Of a stretch of DNA of 30,078 bases, positions 28,284 through 30,078 are shown one piece after another (position 1 is the stretch's first letter; every line of letters begins with the position of its first letter). Below the pieces are notes generated by a model, which saw nothing but the letters and a program-made list of their open reading frames with translations, did no database searches and was not told where the DNA came from. Position numbers and translations under genes: made by a program. This DNA comes from a virus. The stretch covers positions 1 through 30,078 of IMG/VR virus record IMGVR_UViG_3300046167_000259; one strand, given 5' to 3'.

Positions 28284-29483
28284 CTAATAGATAAAATATT
28301 CTCCTTTGTGCTTATTTGCCAGTTGATATGATACTGAATAACGCAATGCATCCAGTAAATGATTATGAGCATCAATTGGAGTATTGGATTTTTTCTCAAG
28401 CCATCTGTAATTGTTTAACTCCTTAATCAGATTGATTGATGATTCACTTACAATCAAATGATAATCTTGGATCAAGCTGATCCCATAAGTGATTGATCCT
28501 TGACCTTTTATTGCAGGAGTTATATTACAATGCATTGAGAGTTCCTTGATCAATCTTGGCTCTGCTGAATCTCCAATGATCAGATTGTTTCCTGCAAACT
28601 TCATATTGAGATTTGCAATCTGGGATGTTGTAAGATGCTTTTCAAAAAAACATTCCTCTGCATAGATCTTTTTATTTGCCTTATCAATAGAAACTTTAAT
28701 CAGAGTTGATTCATCTGCTGAAAATCCATAATCTTGACCTAATACGATTTTTCCAACTTCTTTAAACTCTCCAATGCTCCAATCAGTATAAATAACCCCC
28801 TCTGCCTTTTCAAGCCATGATCCCATGATGATCTGTTTATGCTTCTCTGGTCTGTCTCTTTTGAGTTGTTCAATCCTCTTGATGTAACTTTGATTGAGAT
28901 TTTCTGCATTATCCAGATAAGTTGTATGTACATAAGTTGTATCATCTTTGATCATGTTGCTCCCTGCATTAACTCCCTTTGCCTCAAAAAACCTTTTGTA
29001 GATCCAATGCTCCTTTGATGCAGGATTGAGGATTAAAATGATCCTATTATCCATGCTCCTCTGCCTAACAGAGAAATCAATCTTATCAAATATGCTTTCA
29101 TCAGTTAATTCCTCTGCCTCCTCCAGTACAAAAGTTGTAATGCCCTGCAATGATTTGAGATTTGCAGTTTGATCTCCAGAGGATGTTTTGATCCCTCTGA
29201 AAATAATCTTAGATCCAGTTTGGATGTTTATGATTTCATCCTTTGTGATATGGAAAAGATCCTCCATCTCCAGAATATTGATCTTATCAATAAACTCTGG
29301 GATGATTGAGATGGATGCTGATCTTAATGTGTATCTGGTAAACAGAATAATATGCCCTGCCTCAAATGTAAGGTATAGGAGCATCATATTGATTGCAAAT
29401 GATTTTCCAGATGCTCTGCCTCCAGTAAAGATGAAATATCTTGTTAGATTGTCTAATACGAGATATTTTGAATTGAGATTCAT
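28284..29483 (-). CDS. terL: Terminase large subunit (PBSX type)
   Basis: A 399-aa packaging motor. The ATPase part has Walker A G-G-R-A-S-G-K-S at 21-28, an adenine or coupling segment near 45-60, and Walker B T-T-F-V-L-E-E-A-E-E at 116-125 with E122 as likely catalytic. The nuclease part has G-Q-D251-Y-G-F, G-D305-S-A-E-P and D371-A-H-N-H-L-L-D378-A-L-R-Y, the acidic residues that bind metal. Length is typical for the family. It overlaps the small subunit by 4 bases. Confidence 0.95.
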   Translation of the reverse strand: MNLNSKYLVLDNLTRYFIFTGGRASGKSFAINMMLLYLTFEAGHIILFTRYTLRSASISIIPEFIDKINILEMEDLFHITKDEIINIQTGSKIIFRGIKTSSGDQTANLKSLQGITTFVLEEAEELTDESIFDKIDFSVRQRSMDNRIILILNPASKEHWIYKRFFEAKGVNAGSNMIKDDTTYVHTTYLDNAENLNQSYIKRIEQLKRDRPEKHKQIIMGSWLEKAEGVIYTDWSIGEFKEVGKIVLGQDYGFSADESTLIKVSIDKANKKIYAEECFFEKHLTTSQIANLNMKFAGNNLIIGDSAEPRLIKELSMHCNITPAIKGQGSITYGISLIQDYHLIVSESSINLIKELNNYRWLEKKSNTPIDAHNHLLDALRYSVSYQLANKHKGEYFIY

Positions 29484-29749
29484 TCTTTTTTCAATCTGCT
29501 CATAAGAGTTTTGAAATCAACTGATACATTCTCCGTTGAGTTGATATCAATTGAATCTTTTGGTTTGCCTCTGCGATAATTCAGATATAATTGGATTGCT
29601 CTTAGATCTCCTTTATCAATGAGTTCTTTTAGCTTAACCAGTACATCTGTTTCATTGATTATTGAATCCAGATTCTCAATGATCTCCAGTTCTGTTGCCT
29701 TTGGTTTTCTCCCTGCTCCAATTCGCTTTCCTCCATGTGATGTTTTCAT
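29480..29749 (-). CDS. Putative terminase small subunit
   Basis: The 89-aa protein begins with a G-G-K-R-I-G-A-G-R-K-P-K hook (residues 6-17) that could bind DNA, then two helices (E-L-E-I-I-E-N-L-D-S-I, V-K-L-K-E-L-I-D-K-G-D) and R-A-I-Q-L-Y-L-N-Y-R-R-G-K-P. The GGKRxGAGRKP start and Y-x-x-x-R-x-G-K-P are usual in the gene before terL in Bacteroidetes phages. It should choose the DNA for packaging. The sequence shows neither cos nor pac clearly. Confidence 0.75.
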   Translation of the reverse strand: MKTSHGGKRIGAGRKPKATELEIIENLDSIINETDVLVKLKELIDKGDLRAIQLYLNYRRGKPKDSIDINSTENVSVDFKTLMSRLKKE

Positions 29750-29764
29750 CTTGAAAAAACTTGA

Positions 29765-30078
29765 TTAATCAAAATTTATGTGTTCATTTGGCAATGGTAT
29801 ATCTACATTAAACCATTCCAATAAAAAGTTCCTTATTTGTGTATGATACATTTCCTGCTCCAGAGTTGAATTCTCTGTTGTTGATTTAGGGATCTTTATG
29901 ATCTCTGATGTATCATGATTTGTTCTCTCCTCAAACAGAAACATATTCTTTAAGAATTCATGAGTTTTCTGGATGCTCCAGATCTCTCCCCATTCATCAT
30001 TAATTGCTCTCTGGGTTATTGGTATGATAACTCCAAAGTAATATGCATTTTGTGGATTGCTTCTGCTTTTCCTTTTCC
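29765..30078 (-). CDS. NinB-like recombination protein, C-terminal part (begins at 121)
   Basis: This open frame enters from the right edge with no start of its own and ends at TAA 29767-29765, 15 bases before the terminase small subunit start. Read on from the 1-121 segment it gives one 144-aa protein. Visible features are the basic R-S-N-P-Q-N-A-Y-Y-F-G-V segment right after the junction, then a long helical part, and a C-terminus with P-K-S-T-T-E and L-P-N-E-H-I. In related phage proteins the same order of a polar RSNxQNxYY segment, an STT segment and a terminal IPxPNE is usual, so the fusion across the window ends makes family sense as well as frame sense. Confidence 0.72.
   Translation of the reverse strand, partial: KRKSRSNPQNAYYFGVIIPITQRAINDEWGEIWSIQKTHEFLKNMFLFEERTNHDTSEIIKIPKSTTENSTLEQEMYHTQIRNFLLEWFNVDIPLPNEHINFD

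Overview
The window reads as the complete genome of a temperate tailed phage of a Bacteroidetes (probably Flavobacteriia) host, not as a chromosomal fragment. It is very AT-rich and poor in CpG. The genes are packed with ATGA and TAATG overlaps and lack a consistent Shine-Dalgarno signal. Many products look like families I know from flavobacterial phages: DnaA-C-like protein, NinG, XkdF-type protease, DUF6712-like connector and a Bacteroidetes-type tyrosine integrase. The two ends of the window join in frame inside one gene: codon 41 of a NinB-like ORF begins at base 1 and is completed by bases 30078 and 30077. The map is therefore circular at 30,078 bp and was opened arbitrarily.

Only the repressor (6268-6909) and one small gene (7014-7205) lie on the + strand. 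Everything else is on the - strand. From the switch region at 6065-6267, early genes run leftward: small regulators, an OB-like protein, DnaA-C-like protein, replication proteins, NinG, a sigma-like factor, and a run of tiny genes. This run passes through base 1 to 30078 and on into the terminase genes (29749-28284). Next come the tail chaperone pair with a -1 frameshift site, tail completion genes, two large tail proteins, the tape measure (22920-21079), the head block (21030-16436), tail-tube-like protein, portal, connector, tail fibre, lysis genes (10923-9743), a metallophosphoesterase and the integrase. An attP-like region lies at 8388-8651. No stretch over 300 bases lacks a gene.

Three observations stand out. 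First, four consecutive small proteins between the prohead protease and the scaffold-like protein begin with the same I-F/Y-x-K-L-N motif, and the scaffold-like protein ends with it. This suggests a scaffold-mimicking tag that loads cargo proteins into the prohead. Second, a 32-bp element occurs three times, each at the start of a morphogenesis block. It does not resemble the usual Bacteroidetes promoter, and the phage encodes its own sigma-like factor, so the two may form a late-expression switch. Third, the attP region carries a tRNA-3'-end-like core plus a matching terminator hairpin, flanked by an exact 25-bp direct repeat.

Two genes (a gp10-like tail/neck protein and the portal C-terminus) are broken by small indels. 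In the first, both breaks fall in A8 runs. These may be sequencing errors, slippage sites or real decay. Family assignments come from recognising motifs by eye; no searches were run.
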